Below are positions 52,973-63,383 of a DNA stretch of 64,000 nt, one piece after another. Each line of letters begins with the position of its first letter. Position 1 is the first letter of the stretch. The DNA comes from Panacagrimonas sp052389915 (lineage in GTDB: Bacteria; Pseudomonadota; Gammaproteobacteria; Nevskiales; Nevskiaceae). A program made the translations under genes and the position numbers. The stretch is taken from NCBI GenBank assembly GCA_052389915.1, contig JBQTHL010000021.1:35913-99912 (forward strand), given 5' to 3'. The notes under the pieces were generated by a model that saw only the letters and a program-made list of their open reading frames with translations, was not told the DNA's origin and did not search any database.

Positions 52973-55735
52973 CTAGGCGATTCCGGCGCCCGCCTCGCGC
53001 ACCGCGCGAATCGCCTCCAGGCGGCTCTTCACGCCGAGCTTCGCGTAGATGTTCTTGAGGTGGTACTTGACGGTGTCGCGCGTCACGAAGGTCGCCGCGG
53101 CGATCTGGTCGTTCGACATGTAATTCACAATCATCGACAGAATCTTTTTCTCGCGTTCCGTGAACGGCTCGATGGCATTGGCCACGGACAAGGATCCACG
53201 CTCAGCGCGCGCGACCACGGGGACGTTCACTTCCGGGTGAACAATGGCAATCAGCCGCGCCAGAAAATTGCCGACCGTGACCTCGGTCGGTGCGCCTCCG
53301 CCAAGGCGCGGCTGCAAGTGCTCAAGCAGGAGTTGCAGCATGTCCTCGCCTTCGTCGATCAAGGCGCGCACGTAGCCGCCCGGCGCCGCCAGGGTCAGCG
53401 CCTGGTCGAGGCTGCGATGCGCCAAGTTGTCGCTGCCCAGCTTTCGGTGCGCCAGCGCCGCCAGCGTGTGCAGACGGATCTGTCGATGCACGCGAGTGCG
53501 CAGCGTGGCCTGGCGCAGCGCCGACTGGATCAGTCGCAAGGCCTCCTTGCTGCGGTCGCTGCGGATGTGCAGACGGATGCGGCCGATGACAGTGTCTTCC
53601 GCGTCTTCGGAGATGCGAATCCAGTCGCAGTCTGCGTTCGCATGGTCTTCGTCGATGCGCCCGGCAACGATCTGCGCTCGATCCAGACGACCCGCCAACA
53701 ACTCCCGCCGCACCCGTTCCCAGCCGATCAGGCGCACCGCCCGCGGCCATTGTCCGTTGTAGGCGAGCTGCTCGGCCTCGTCGAGAACTGCCAGGGCCTC
53801 GGCAGACTCGCCGCGCAGATCGTGAATGCGCGCGATCGAGCGATAGGCGATCACCAGGTAATCGTGGATGCCGGCGTTGGCGATGATTTCGCGGAACTGG
53901 CGGAAATGCGTCATCGCCAGATCCAGTTCGTCGGCCTCGTACAAGGCCATGATCAGGCCGCAGGCCAGGCAGGCCGTGGACACCGACTCGTCCGCGTACA
54001 TGCGCGGATCGGACAGCGCCGTGCGGAACTGCGTCAGCGCTTCCTGCAACTGGCCCTGCGACATCAGGGTGAGCGAGCTCTTGCCGATGGAATACGCCCA
54101 GGTGAAGGTGGTGCCGGCGCGTTCGCTCAGCGCACGGCCACGCGCCAGCAGGCGTAGCGCCTCGTCGTAGCGACCGGCCGCCATCGCGTGGTAGCCGCGC
54201 GCGTTGGACACCGCACTCAGCTCGAAGCTGCGAAAGCGCGATGCGCCGGCCACACTGGTATCGATGGCGACGATGGGATCGGGCGTGTGCGCCAGATCGT
54301 CCTCCATGATCGCCACCATGCTCAGAGCCACGCGCGGATCGCCGGTCGCCGAGTTGACCGGCGGGATGGCGCGAAGCAGTCGCAGCAAGGGACCGAGCTT
54401 GCGATGCCGGCTCAGAAAGCTCAGCGCCCAGACAATCTTCACCACCAGGCCGGGGCGCTTCTCCAGCTCTTCGAGCGGCAGGCTGTCGGACCAGCGATCG
54501 ACCGTGACCATGTGCCCGTCCGGCACCAGGCGGTCGGCCCAGAGTTCGAACACGTCAGCGGCATCGGAATAATTTCCGGCGCTGGAGAAATGATGCAGCG
54601 CTTCTTCGAAGTGGCCCTGATCGCGGTGCCACCGGGCGGCACGCCGGTGAACATCGACGACCTGCTCGGGATGCGCAGCACGCAGATGGTCCTGCAGAAA
54701 ACGCGAAAATAGCGCGTGGTACGTGAACCACTGCTGGTCGGACTCCACGCGGCGCACGAACAGCCCGGTGCGTTCGAGCTGGTCCAGCACCTCCTGCGCA
54801 TCGCTGCGCTCGAGCAGCGCGTTGCATAACGGCGCCGACATGCGTGCGAGCACCGAGGTCTTCAGCAGGAACTCCTGCACGCGCGGCTCCTGGCGTGCCA
54901 GCACGTTGTCGGACAGGTAATCCGCCAGCTCGCGCAACTGATGGGCCCTGCCCTTGGCCAGCGAGGCGCGCACGGTCGGACTGTCCAGAGCCAGACGATA
55001 AAGCTGCACGCCGGCGGGCCAGCCTTCGGTGGCCTGGTGGATCGCCTCCACCTCGGCCTCGGTCACCGTCACGTCCACCGCGTGCGAGAAGAAAGCTCGG
55101 ACTTCCTGCTGCGAGAAACGCAAATCCTCAGCGCGAATCATCAGCGCCTCGTCGCCCACCACCAGCCGCGGCAGGCCCACCTCGGGCACCACGCGGCTCG
55201 CCAGAAACCAGCGGATGCCAGGCGGCGCGCTGGCGAGAAGCTCGCGCAGAAAGCCCAGCATCATGCGGCTGCTGACGAAATGCAGATCGTCCAGGAACAC
55301 CGCGACCGGTCGCCCCAGTTGCAGCAAGGCGCCGACCAGCCAGTCGGTGCGCGAGGTAATGTCCGCGGCGCGCGCGAGGTCGGCCGACGTGGCGGCCAGG
55401 CCCGCTTGCGCCTGCAAGCCCAGGACCATCTCCTGCACATGGCCGAGAAAGCGTGTGACGTCGTTGTCGGTCTCGTCCAGGGAAATCCAACCGGTCAGCA
55501 TGTCGCGCTCGCGACAGCCGTCCTGCGCTTGCAGCATCAAGGAGGTCTTGCCGTGACCTGCAGGCCCCTGGAACACCACGACTCGCGAAGGCCCTGCGCG
55601 AAACACCCGCTTGAGCAAGGCCTCACGCTCGACCGCATTCCGGTGCGCCGCCGGGGCCGAAAGCTTGTGATTGAGCACGGGTGGAGCGCCCGGAGATTCC
55701 GGTAGCGCTCGGGACCTGCTTGTGGCGGCAGTCAT
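52973..55735 (-). CDS. MalT-like ATP-dependent LuxR family transcription regulator
   Basis: Large STAND-type regulator of 920 residues. AAA/NACHT-like ATPase with Walker A GPAGHGKTS (about 57-65) and Walker B AVFLDDLHF (about 145). A winged-helix region with TEGWPAGVQLYRLAL, then a long TPR-like sensor (about 400-830), and a C-terminal LuxR helix-turn-helix: PFTEREKKILSMIVNYMSND then QIAAATFVTRDTVKYHLKNI. MalT relatives bind ATP and a small inducer to oligomerise on promoters. No obvious sugar operon is adjacent; katG lies upstream with a 500-base gap. Inducer and targets unknown. Confidence 0.9.
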   Translation of the reverse strand: MTAATSRSRALPESPGAPPVLNHKLSAPAAHRNAVEREALLKRVFRAGPSRVVVFQGPAGHGKTSLMLQAQDGCRERDMLTGWISLDETDNDVTRFLGHVQEMVLGLQAQAGLAATSADLARAADITSRTDWLVGALLQLGRPVAVFLDDLHFVSSRMMLGFLRELLASAPPGIRWFLASRVVPEVGLPRLVVGDEALMIRAEDLRFSQQEVRAFFSHAVDVTVTEAEVEAIHQATEGWPAGVQLYRLALDSPTVRASLAKGRAHQLRELADYLSDNVLARQEPRVQEFLLKTSVLARMSAPLCNALLERSDAQEVLDQLERTGLFVRRVESDQQWFTYHALFSRFLQDHLRAAHPEQVVDVHRRAARWHRDQGHFEEALHHFSSAGNYSDAADVFELWADRLVPDGHMVTVDRWSDSLPLEELEKRPGLVVKIVWALSFLSRHRKLGPLLRLLRAIPPVNSATGDPRVALSMVAIMEDDLAHTPDPIVAIDTSVAGASRFRSFELSAVSNARGYHAMAAGRYDEALRLLARGRALSERAGTTFTWAYSIGKSSLTLMSQGQLQEALTQFRTALSDPRMYADESVSTACLACGLIMALYEADELDLAMTHFRQFREIIANAGIHDYLVIAYRSIARIHDLRGESAEALAVLDEAEQLAYNGQWPRAVRLIGWERVRRELLAGRLDRAQIVAGRIDEDHANADCDWIRISEDAEDTVIGRIRLHIRSDRSKEALRLIQSALRQATLRTRVHRQIRLHTLAALAHRKLGSDNLAHRSLDQALTLAAPGGYVRALIDEGEDMLQLLLEHLQPRLGGGAPTEVTVGNFLARLIAIVHPEVNVPVVARAERGSLSVANAIEPFTEREKKILSMIVNYMSNDQIAAATFVTRDTVKYHLKNIYAKLGVKSRLEAIRAVREAGAGIA

Positions 55736-55927
55736 CTGGGTTTTCCTCCGCGCTCATCATAGCGGCCGCTTTCCGCACCATGCCTTGATCGCCTCGTGGC
55801 AGACCCCGCCGGGCAAGCACCGCCGAGTCGCGCCCGTATTTTTATCCAGCGGGGTCCAGGCTTCTACGAGCGCGGCTTCACGTTCATATTCATCGGCGGC
55901 CAACGCTGCACTATTCAGTTGGAGAAA

Positions 55928-56073
55928 CCCCCGGCTCTGCCGGGGTGGCAGTAGAAGTTTGACGTTTCCCGCAGTAGCGGTGCCCCGTCGTGTTGCGGAA
56001 CGAGGCCCTCTTCCCTTGCGGGAGAGGCCGTGTGAGTTTTCGGAGTGACATTGAGTCACTCCGAAACTCACAC
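55928..56073. repeat. Cluster of palindromes in the 502-base gap upstream of the MalT-like gene
   Basis: The gap 55736-56237 has no gene I can support. It carries three palindromes: CCCCCGGCTCTGCCGGGG at 55928-55945; CCTCTTCCCTTGCGGGAGAGG near 56008-56028; and a long one at 56030-56073 whose 19-20-base arms (GTGTGAGTTTTCGGAGTGAC and its complement) flank a five-base loop. Their density suggests remnants of REP or miniature elements; the long one could also act as an attenuator on transcription reaching the regulator. Confidence 0.6.
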
Positions 56074-56179
56074 CCGGGAAAGCGGGTCTCGCAAGTTGGA
56101 GCAAAGATGGATTGAGAGGCTGCTTCGAGAGGGGCGCCCCCCAGGTCGACGGCTGGCTGAAGAATCGCTAACCCAACGG

Positions 56180-56216
56180 AAAAGGCCGGCCTGGAGTGAT
56201 CCAGGCCCGCCCTTTT
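56180..56216 (-). terminator. Intrinsic terminator of katG
   Basis: Hairpin of GCCGGCCTGGA / TCCAGGCCCGC type with a short loop, flanked by AAAA and TTTT, starting 22 bases after the katG stop on the minus strand and followed by a short T run in that direction. Confidence 0.75.
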
Positions 56217-56237
56217 GCAGCTCCTTTACGGCCGATT

Positions 56238-58436
<2,199 letters not shown>

Positions 58437-58506
58437 TTCTCTCTCCGTTGTTGACGTGGGCTTCTCCACGGGACGGAACAGTAGCGCCTGCGAGTCCTGC
58501 GAAGAA

Positions 58507-58543
58507 ATTGTCTCTTAGCAAGGCCTGTATAGAGCACACCTAT
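58507..58543 (-). promoter_or_regulatory. Putative OxyR binding site upstream of katG
   Basis: Read towards katG: ATAG-N7-CTAT-N7-TTGC-N7-CAAT. The spacing is exactly that of the tetrameric OxyR site (ATAG-N7-CTAT-N7-ATAG-N7-CTAT); the distal half is perfect and the proximal half keeps 3 of 8 consensus bases (T-G... and C-AT). It lies 71-107 bases before the katG ATG, where a peroxide-activated promoter would be expected. Confidence 0.6.
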
Positions 58544-58605
58544 TGGCGCGCCCCTCGATCAATCAAAGGGTTCAGGCTGAATATTTTCCACACGAATTCC
58601 CCTAT

Positions 58606-58647
58606 CCCTTTCCCTTTCCCTTTCCCTTTCCCTTTCCCTTTCCCTTT
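58606..58647. repeat. CCCTTT hexanucleotide microsatellite, seven copies
   Basis: Seven perfect tandem copies of CCCTTT (42 bases) in the 369-base gap between katG and the carboxylase operon. A copy change alters spacing by six bases without shifting any frame. The rest of the gap holds the OxyR-like site, a GCCCGCG/CGCGGGC hairpin at about 58687-58706 and the AAGGAGG ribosome site (58794-58800) of the next gene. Confidence 0.9.
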
Positions 58648-58805
58648 GCGGCGACCTGTCGGTCGCTTGGTTCCAAGCGCGGTCTGCCCGCGCAGTTCCG
58701 CGGGCGCGGCCTGATCCGCTTTTTACCCCGCAGGGTAGGGTTCGGGTGGCGTCCGGTTTTCATACTCAAACCTGCGTTGAATAAAAACAGACCAAGGAGG
58801 ATCGG

Positions 58806-60716
58806 ATGGGGAAGCTCATCAATATCGACAATGGCGGCACGCTGACCGACATCTGCGTGATCGATGGCAACCAGGTACATCGCACCAAGACCCTCACCAC
58901 CCCGCATGATCTTTCGCGCTGTCTCTTCGACGGGCTGACCAAGGCCTCGAAGTCGATCTACGGCAAGGAAGACCTGATCGGGCTCATCACCAGCACCGAT
59001 CACATTCGCTACTCGACCACGCAGGGCACCAATGCCCTGATCGAACGCAAGGGTCCGCGGCTGGGCATCCTGCTCACCGGAACGCTGACGGCACAACAGC
59101 TCACGCAGGACGGCAAGGCGGCCGAAATTTTCGATGCGGTCATCGCCGAACGCGTGTCGATGCTGCCGCTGCATCTGACCGGGTCGGACATGGAGATGGC
59201 GGCGGTCAAGGCGGTGAACAGCCTGTCTTCGGCTGGCGCCAATCGCATCATCGTCGCGCATGGCGGCGCGGATCGGTCGGAACAGGAAACCCGCATCAAG
59301 AACATTCTGCTGCGCAAGTTTCCGCAGCACCTGCTCGGCGCGGTGCCCATCCTCTACACGCACGAAGTGGTGGAGGACGACAACGACGTGCGCCGCACCT
59401 GGACAGCGATCTTCAACGCTTTCCTGCACCCGGCGATGGAGCGCTTCCTCTACAACGCCGAACACAAGCTGCGGCAGAACAAGGCGCAGAACCCGCTGCT
59501 GATTTTCCGCAACGACGGCAACTCGGCACGCGTGGCCAAGACCATCGCGCTCAAGACCTACAGCTCGGGTCCGCGCGGCGGCATGGAAGGCTCCAAGGCC
59601 GTGGCCAATCACTACGGCTACAAGCACCTCGTGAGCATGGACGTGGGCGGCACCACCACCGACATCGGTGAAGTGCGCGATGGCGTGGTGCGCTCGGAAT
59701 CACGCGGTCTCGTCGAGGGTGTACCGGTGTCCTTCCCGCTCAGCGACGTGCACAGCGTCGGCGTCGGCGGCAGCTCGATCATCAAGGTCGTCGATGGCCA
59801 GATCAAGGTCGGCCCGCAGTCGGTGGGCAGCGCGCCCGGCCCGGCCTGCTTCGGCCTGGGCGGCACGGAGGCCACCATCACCGACGCCTTCCTGGTGCTT
59901 GGCCTGCTCGATCCGGCCTCGTTCTTCGGCGGCGATCTGAACATCGATCTGGATCGTGCACGCGGCGTGGTGCAGGACAAGGTGGGCAAGCCGCTCGGCC
60001 TGTCGGTGGAAGCCGCCGCGAGCGCAATGGAAAAAGCCTGGGTCGAGAAAGTCGCGATCAGCCTCAAGGAATTCGCCAGGATCGAGAAGGACTCCGTGCT
60101 CGCGGCTTTCGGCGGCGCGGGTCCGCTCGTGGTGTGCAAGGTCGCGGAAGCCGCCGGCATTTCGCGCGTGCTGATTCCGGGACTCGCGGCCGTGTTCTCG
60201 GCTTTTGGCCTGGGCTTCTCCGACATCGGACACCAGTACGAGGCGCCGCTGCGCAAGCGTGACGCCGAGGGTCTCAAGCTGTGCGTGGACGAGTTGCTGG
60301 ATCAGGCCAAGCGCGGCATGTACGCCGAAGGCTTCGAACTCGCGGATTGCGAGATCGAGAAGACACTCCTGATCACCGCCAAGAACGTGGACGAACGCCG
60401 CACGCTCGCGAACGGCACCTTGCCTGCGGGCTTGCCGGTCGACGCGCTGCTGTCGGTTTCGCTGTCCAGCATCAAGCGCCTGCCGCATCCGTCACTCAAG
60501 GGGGGCTTCGGCAAGAAGAAGCTTGAGGCCACATCATCCGGCAAGCGCATGGTGACGGGTCAAGACCTGCCGCTGTACAAGGTCGAAGAGCAAAAGGCCG
60601 GCGCTTCGGCGGCCGGCCCCTGCGTGCTAGAAGAGGCCTACTTCACCGGGCGCATCGACAAGGGCTGGAGCTTCGAGGTCAACGACAGCGGCGACATTCT
60701 TCTGAGCCGCATCTGA
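58806..60716 (+). CDS. HyuA-like ketone carboxylase subunit (acetophenone carboxylase ApcA-like)
   Basis: A 636-residue protein of the hydantoinase A/5-oxoprolinase/acetone carboxylase beta family, an ASKHA-fold ATP-dependent enzyme subunit. The N-terminal phosphate loop is NIDNGGTLTD (residues 6-15, a slight variant of DVGGTFTD) and the second is VSMDVGGTTTDIGEV near 276-290; STTQGTNALIERKGPRLG and FGGAGPLVVCKVAE are also family marks. The size matches the smaller HyuA-like subunit of acetophenone carboxylase. Such enzymes carboxylate a ketone with bicarbonate at ATP cost. Perfect AAGGAGG site. First gene of the operon; substrate not proven. Confidence 0.82.
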   Translation: MGKLINIDNGGTLTDICVIDGNQVHRTKTLTTPHDLSRCLFDGLTKASKSIYGKEDLIGLITSTDHIRYSTTQGTNALIERKGPRLGILLTGTLTAQQLTQDGKAAEIFDAVIAERVSMLPLHLTGSDMEMAAVKAVNSLSSAGANRIIVAHGGADRSEQETRIKNILLRKFPQHLLGAVPILYTHEVVEDDNDVRRTWTAIFNAFLHPAMERFLYNAEHKLRQNKAQNPLLIFRNDGNSARVAKTIALKTYSSGPRGGMEGSKAVANHYGYKHLVSMDVGGTTTDIGEVRDGVVRSESRGLVEGVPVSFPLSDVHSVGVGGSSIIKVVDGQIKVGPQSVGSAPGPACFGLGGTEATITDAFLVLGLLDPASFFGGDLNIDLDRARGVVQDKVGKPLGLSVEAAASAMEKAWVEKVAISLKEFARIEKDSVLAAFGGAGPLVVCKVAEAAGISRVLIPGLAAVFSAFGLGFSDIGHQYEAPLRKRDAEGLKLCVDELLDQAKRGMYAEGFELADCEIEKTLLITAKNVDERRTLANGTLPAGLPVDALLSVSLSSIKRLPHPSLKGGFGKKKLEATSSGKRMVTGQDLPLYKVEEQKAGASAAGPCVLEEAYFTGRIDKGWSFEVNDSGDILLSRI

Positions 60717-60793
60717 TCTCGCTTGGCCGCGTTTGAATATAAATGTTCCCGGGCAAAGCCCGAGATTGAAAGTAATAAAAGAACGGAGAAACC

Positions 60794-61237
60794 ATGAGAG
60801 TCCTGATGACCGAGAACCTGCGCATCGACCTGGACACCGAGATGTGGGAGTGCCGCCACTGCGACAAGGTGCTGATCTCTGCGCGCGACAACTACAAGCG
60901 CGGCCTGCTCGCCTATGACCGCGATCCGCGCGAGATCCACAAGCCGCTGCTCGATCCGACAAAGTACGTCCTCACTTACTCGCCCGACCCGACCTGGTGC
61001 CGGCTCATCGAGTACTACTGCCCGCAGTGCGGCGTAATGACCGAGACCGAGTATCTGCCGCCGGGCCACCCGCCGCTGCGCGACATGGAGTTCGACATCG
61101 ACGCCATGAAGGAGCAGTGGAAGCACCGCGACGAGGTCAAGAAGGAACCGGGCGGCAAGGATTACCCGCGCAATCGCAACCGCACGCACAGCGGCCAGCC
61201 GGCGGCACGCCTGTTCACAGGGGAGAAGCCCGCATGA
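60794..61237 (+). CDS. Small zinc-binding carboxylase subunit (ApcB / acetone carboxylase gamma-like)
   Basis: A 147-residue soluble protein with two cysteine pairs, CRHC (20/23) and CPQC (76/79), forming a zinc ribbon as in the gamma subunit of acetone carboxylase and the small subunit of acetophenone carboxylase. ENLRIDLDTEMWECRHC, then YKRGLLAYDRDPREIHKPLL, and EYYCPQCGVMTETEYLPPGH are typical. The C-terminal 50 residues are charged. Position between two HyuA-like genes is the acetophenone carboxylase order, not that of acetone carboxylase. GGAG ribosome site; stop overlaps the next ATG (ATGA). Confidence 0.82.
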   Translation: MRVLMTENLRIDLDTEMWECRHCDKVLISARDNYKRGLLAYDRDPREIHKPLLDPTKYVLTYSPDPTWCRLIEYYCPQCGVMTETEYLPPGHPPLRDMEFDIDAMKEQWKHRDEVKKEPGGKDYPRNRNRTHSGQPAARLFTGEKPA

Positions 61238-63366
61238 GGCGCGTATCCGTCGATATCGGTGGCACGTTCACCGACTGCTTCGTCGCCTGGGACAACAAGT
61301 ATGTCGAGTCCAAGGCGCTCACCACCCACCAGAACTTGGCGCTGGGCTTCAACGAGGCGCTGAAGAATGCCTGCGACGAGCTGAATCTCAAGGACACCGA
61401 GTTGCTGTCGCAGGTCGACTCCGTCCGTTACGCCACCACGCTCGGCACCAACGCGCTGATCCAGCGCAAGGGCCCGCGCCTGGGCTTGCTGACCACGATG
61501 GGCTTCCGCTCCTCGGTGCCGCTGTCGCGCGCCAAGGGTTACGCCACCGGCCTGCCGCACAAGGAACAAATGGACGTTCCCAATGCGCAGCGCCCCGACC
61601 CGATCATTCCGATCCCGATGATTCTCGATGTGCGCGAGCGCGTCGACTACAACGGCGAGATCCTGCTCAAGCTCGACGAGGAGGATCTGCGGCAGAAGCT
61701 GCGCGAGCTGGTCGACAAGGGCTCGGAAGCGATCGTCGTGGTGTTCGCGAACGCCGTGGTCAACCCCGAGCACGAGTTGCGCGTGCGAGAGGTGTTCCTG
61801 AAGGAATATCCGGGCCACATGCTCGGCGCGATCCCGATGCTGCTGTCGCACCAAGTGGGCGGCCGCAAGGGCGAGTATGCGCGCGCGATGTCCACGATCA
61901 TGGACGGCTTCCTGCACTCGACGATGTATCACGGCCTGGGCTCGCTCGAATTGAACCTGCGCAACTCCGGCTACGACAAGCCGATGCTGTGCAACCACAA
62001 CTCCGGCGGCATGGCGCAGCTCAACTCCACCGACGCGCTGCAGACCGTGCACAGCGGCCCGGTGTCGGGCATCGCCGCGAGCGAGACCCTGGCGCTGCAG
62101 ACCGAGCTGGGCAACATCGTCGCCACCGACATGGGCGGCACCAGTTTCGACATCGGCATCGTGGTCGAGGGCGGCGTCAAGTACTACGACTTCAACCCCG
62201 AGATCGAACGCTGGATGGTCGCGGTGCCGATGGTGCACCTCGTGACCCTGGGTGCCGGCGGCGGGTCGATCTGCGAGTACGACCGCATCTACCGCACCGT
62301 CCAGGTCGGTCCCGAGTCCGCCGGTTCCGATCCGGGACCGGCCGCCTACGACCGCGGCGGCCAGCGGCCCACGGTGACCGACGCCGACCTGATGCTCGGC
62401 TACCTCGATCCGGCCAACTACGCCGGCGGGCGCATCAAGATCAACCCGAAGCGCTCGAAGCAAGCGCTGGAGGAACTGTCCGAGGAGCTCGAAGGCCAGG
62501 ATCTGATCGGCACCTGCAAGCTGATCAAGCAGACCGTCGACGCCAACATGGCCAACGGCATCGCGCGCGAGCTGCGCACGCGCGGCTATGAGCCGGTCAA
62601 CTTCACCACGCTGGCCTATGGTGGCAACGGTCCGCTGCACGCCTGCGGCGTCGCGCGCGCGCTCGGCGTGAAGAAGATTCTGGCGCCGCCGTTCGCCTCC
62701 ACGTTCTCCGCGGTCGGCGCCGGCAACATGAACCAGATGCACATCCACGAGTTGTCAACGTGGACCTGGATCTACCACGCCAACGAAAAGAAACTATTCC
62801 GCGACTACGCGAAGTTCAACGGGATGGTCGAGCAGCTCGAGTCGCGCGGCCGCGAGGATCTGCTGCGCCAGGGTTTCGGTGCCGACGAGATCAAGTATCG
62901 GCTCGAGCTCGACATGCGCTACGGCAACCAGCGCGTGACCACGGCCGTGGTCACCGACCTCACCCGCCTCAACGGGCAGTCCGACGTGCTCAAGCTGATG
63001 GAGCAGTTCCACCAGCGCTACGGCGAGCGCTTCGGCAAGGGCAGCCAGGTCACCGAGGCGGGCGTGCGCATCAACACCCTGCGCGTGTGCTCGTTCGTCG
63101 AGACCAAGTCGGTGAGCTTCGCAGGGCTCAAGCCGGAGGGCGCGGGCAAGGCGCCGCCGGCCCCGACCAGCCGACGCGCCTGCCACTTCGTCGGGCACGA
63201 CAAGGCGCTCGATACGCCGATCTACGGCGAGGACGCGCTCGCGGCCGAGACCGAGATCGACGGGCCGGCGATCGTGGTGACGAAAGCCACGACTTACCTG
63301 ATCGAGCCCGGCTGGCGGTATCGGGCGACGGCGCAGCGCGCAGTCTGGTTTACGCGGATTGATTGA
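61234..63366 (+). CDS. HyuA-like ketone carboxylase subunit (acetophenone carboxylase ApcC-like)
   Basis: A 710-residue hydantoinase A/acetone carboxylase beta-type protein with both phosphate loops intact: VSVDIGGTFTD (4-14) and VATDMGGTSFDIGIV (about 296-310). Also ATTLGTNALIQRKGPRLGLL, AGSDPGPAAYDRGGQRPTVTDADLMLG and YGGNGPLHACGVARALGVKKI. The C-terminal part, absent from the shorter paralogue upstream, contains the beta-rich domain ending PGWRYRATAQRAVWFTRID. Translationally coupled to the zinc subunit; two stop codons in tandem end it (TGA TAG), 17 bases before the HyuB-like gene. Confidence 0.85.
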   Translation: MRRVSVDIGGTFTDCFVAWDNKYVESKALTTHQNLALGFNEALKNACDELNLKDTELLSQVDSVRYATTLGTNALIQRKGPRLGLLTTMGFRSSVPLSRAKGYATGLPHKEQMDVPNAQRPDPIIPIPMILDVRERVDYNGEILLKLDEEDLRQKLRELVDKGSEAIVVVFANAVVNPEHELRVREVFLKEYPGHMLGAIPMLLSHQVGGRKGEYARAMSTIMDGFLHSTMYHGLGSLELNLRNSGYDKPMLCNHNSGGMAQLNSTDALQTVHSGPVSGIAASETLALQTELGNIVATDMGGTSFDIGIVVEGGVKYYDFNPEIERWMVAVPMVHLVTLGAGGGSICEYDRIYRTVQVGPESAGSDPGPAAYDRGGQRPTVTDADLMLGYLDPANYAGGRIKINPKRSKQALEELSEELEGQDLIGTCKLIKQTVDANMANGIARELRTRGYEPVNFTTLAYGGNGPLHACGVARALGVKKILAPPFASTFSAVGAGNMNQMHIHELSTWTWIYHANEKKLFRDYAKFNGMVEQLESRGREDLLRQGFGADEIKYRLELDMRYGNQRVTTAVVTDLTRLNGQSDVLKLMEQFHQRYGERFGKGSQVTEAGVRINTLRVCSFVETKSVSFAGLKPEGAGKAPPAPTSRRACHFVGHDKALDTPIYGEDALAAETEIDGPAIVVTKATTYLIEPGWRYRATAQRAVWFTRID

Positions 63367-63383
63367 TAGCCGAGGAGACAAAT

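Noticed and set aside
58752..58775. A sigma-54-like promoter (TGGCGTCCGGTTTTC) before the carboxylase operon
   Set aside because: The -24 GG is present but the -12 GC is not (TC instead), so the match fails at the essential position.
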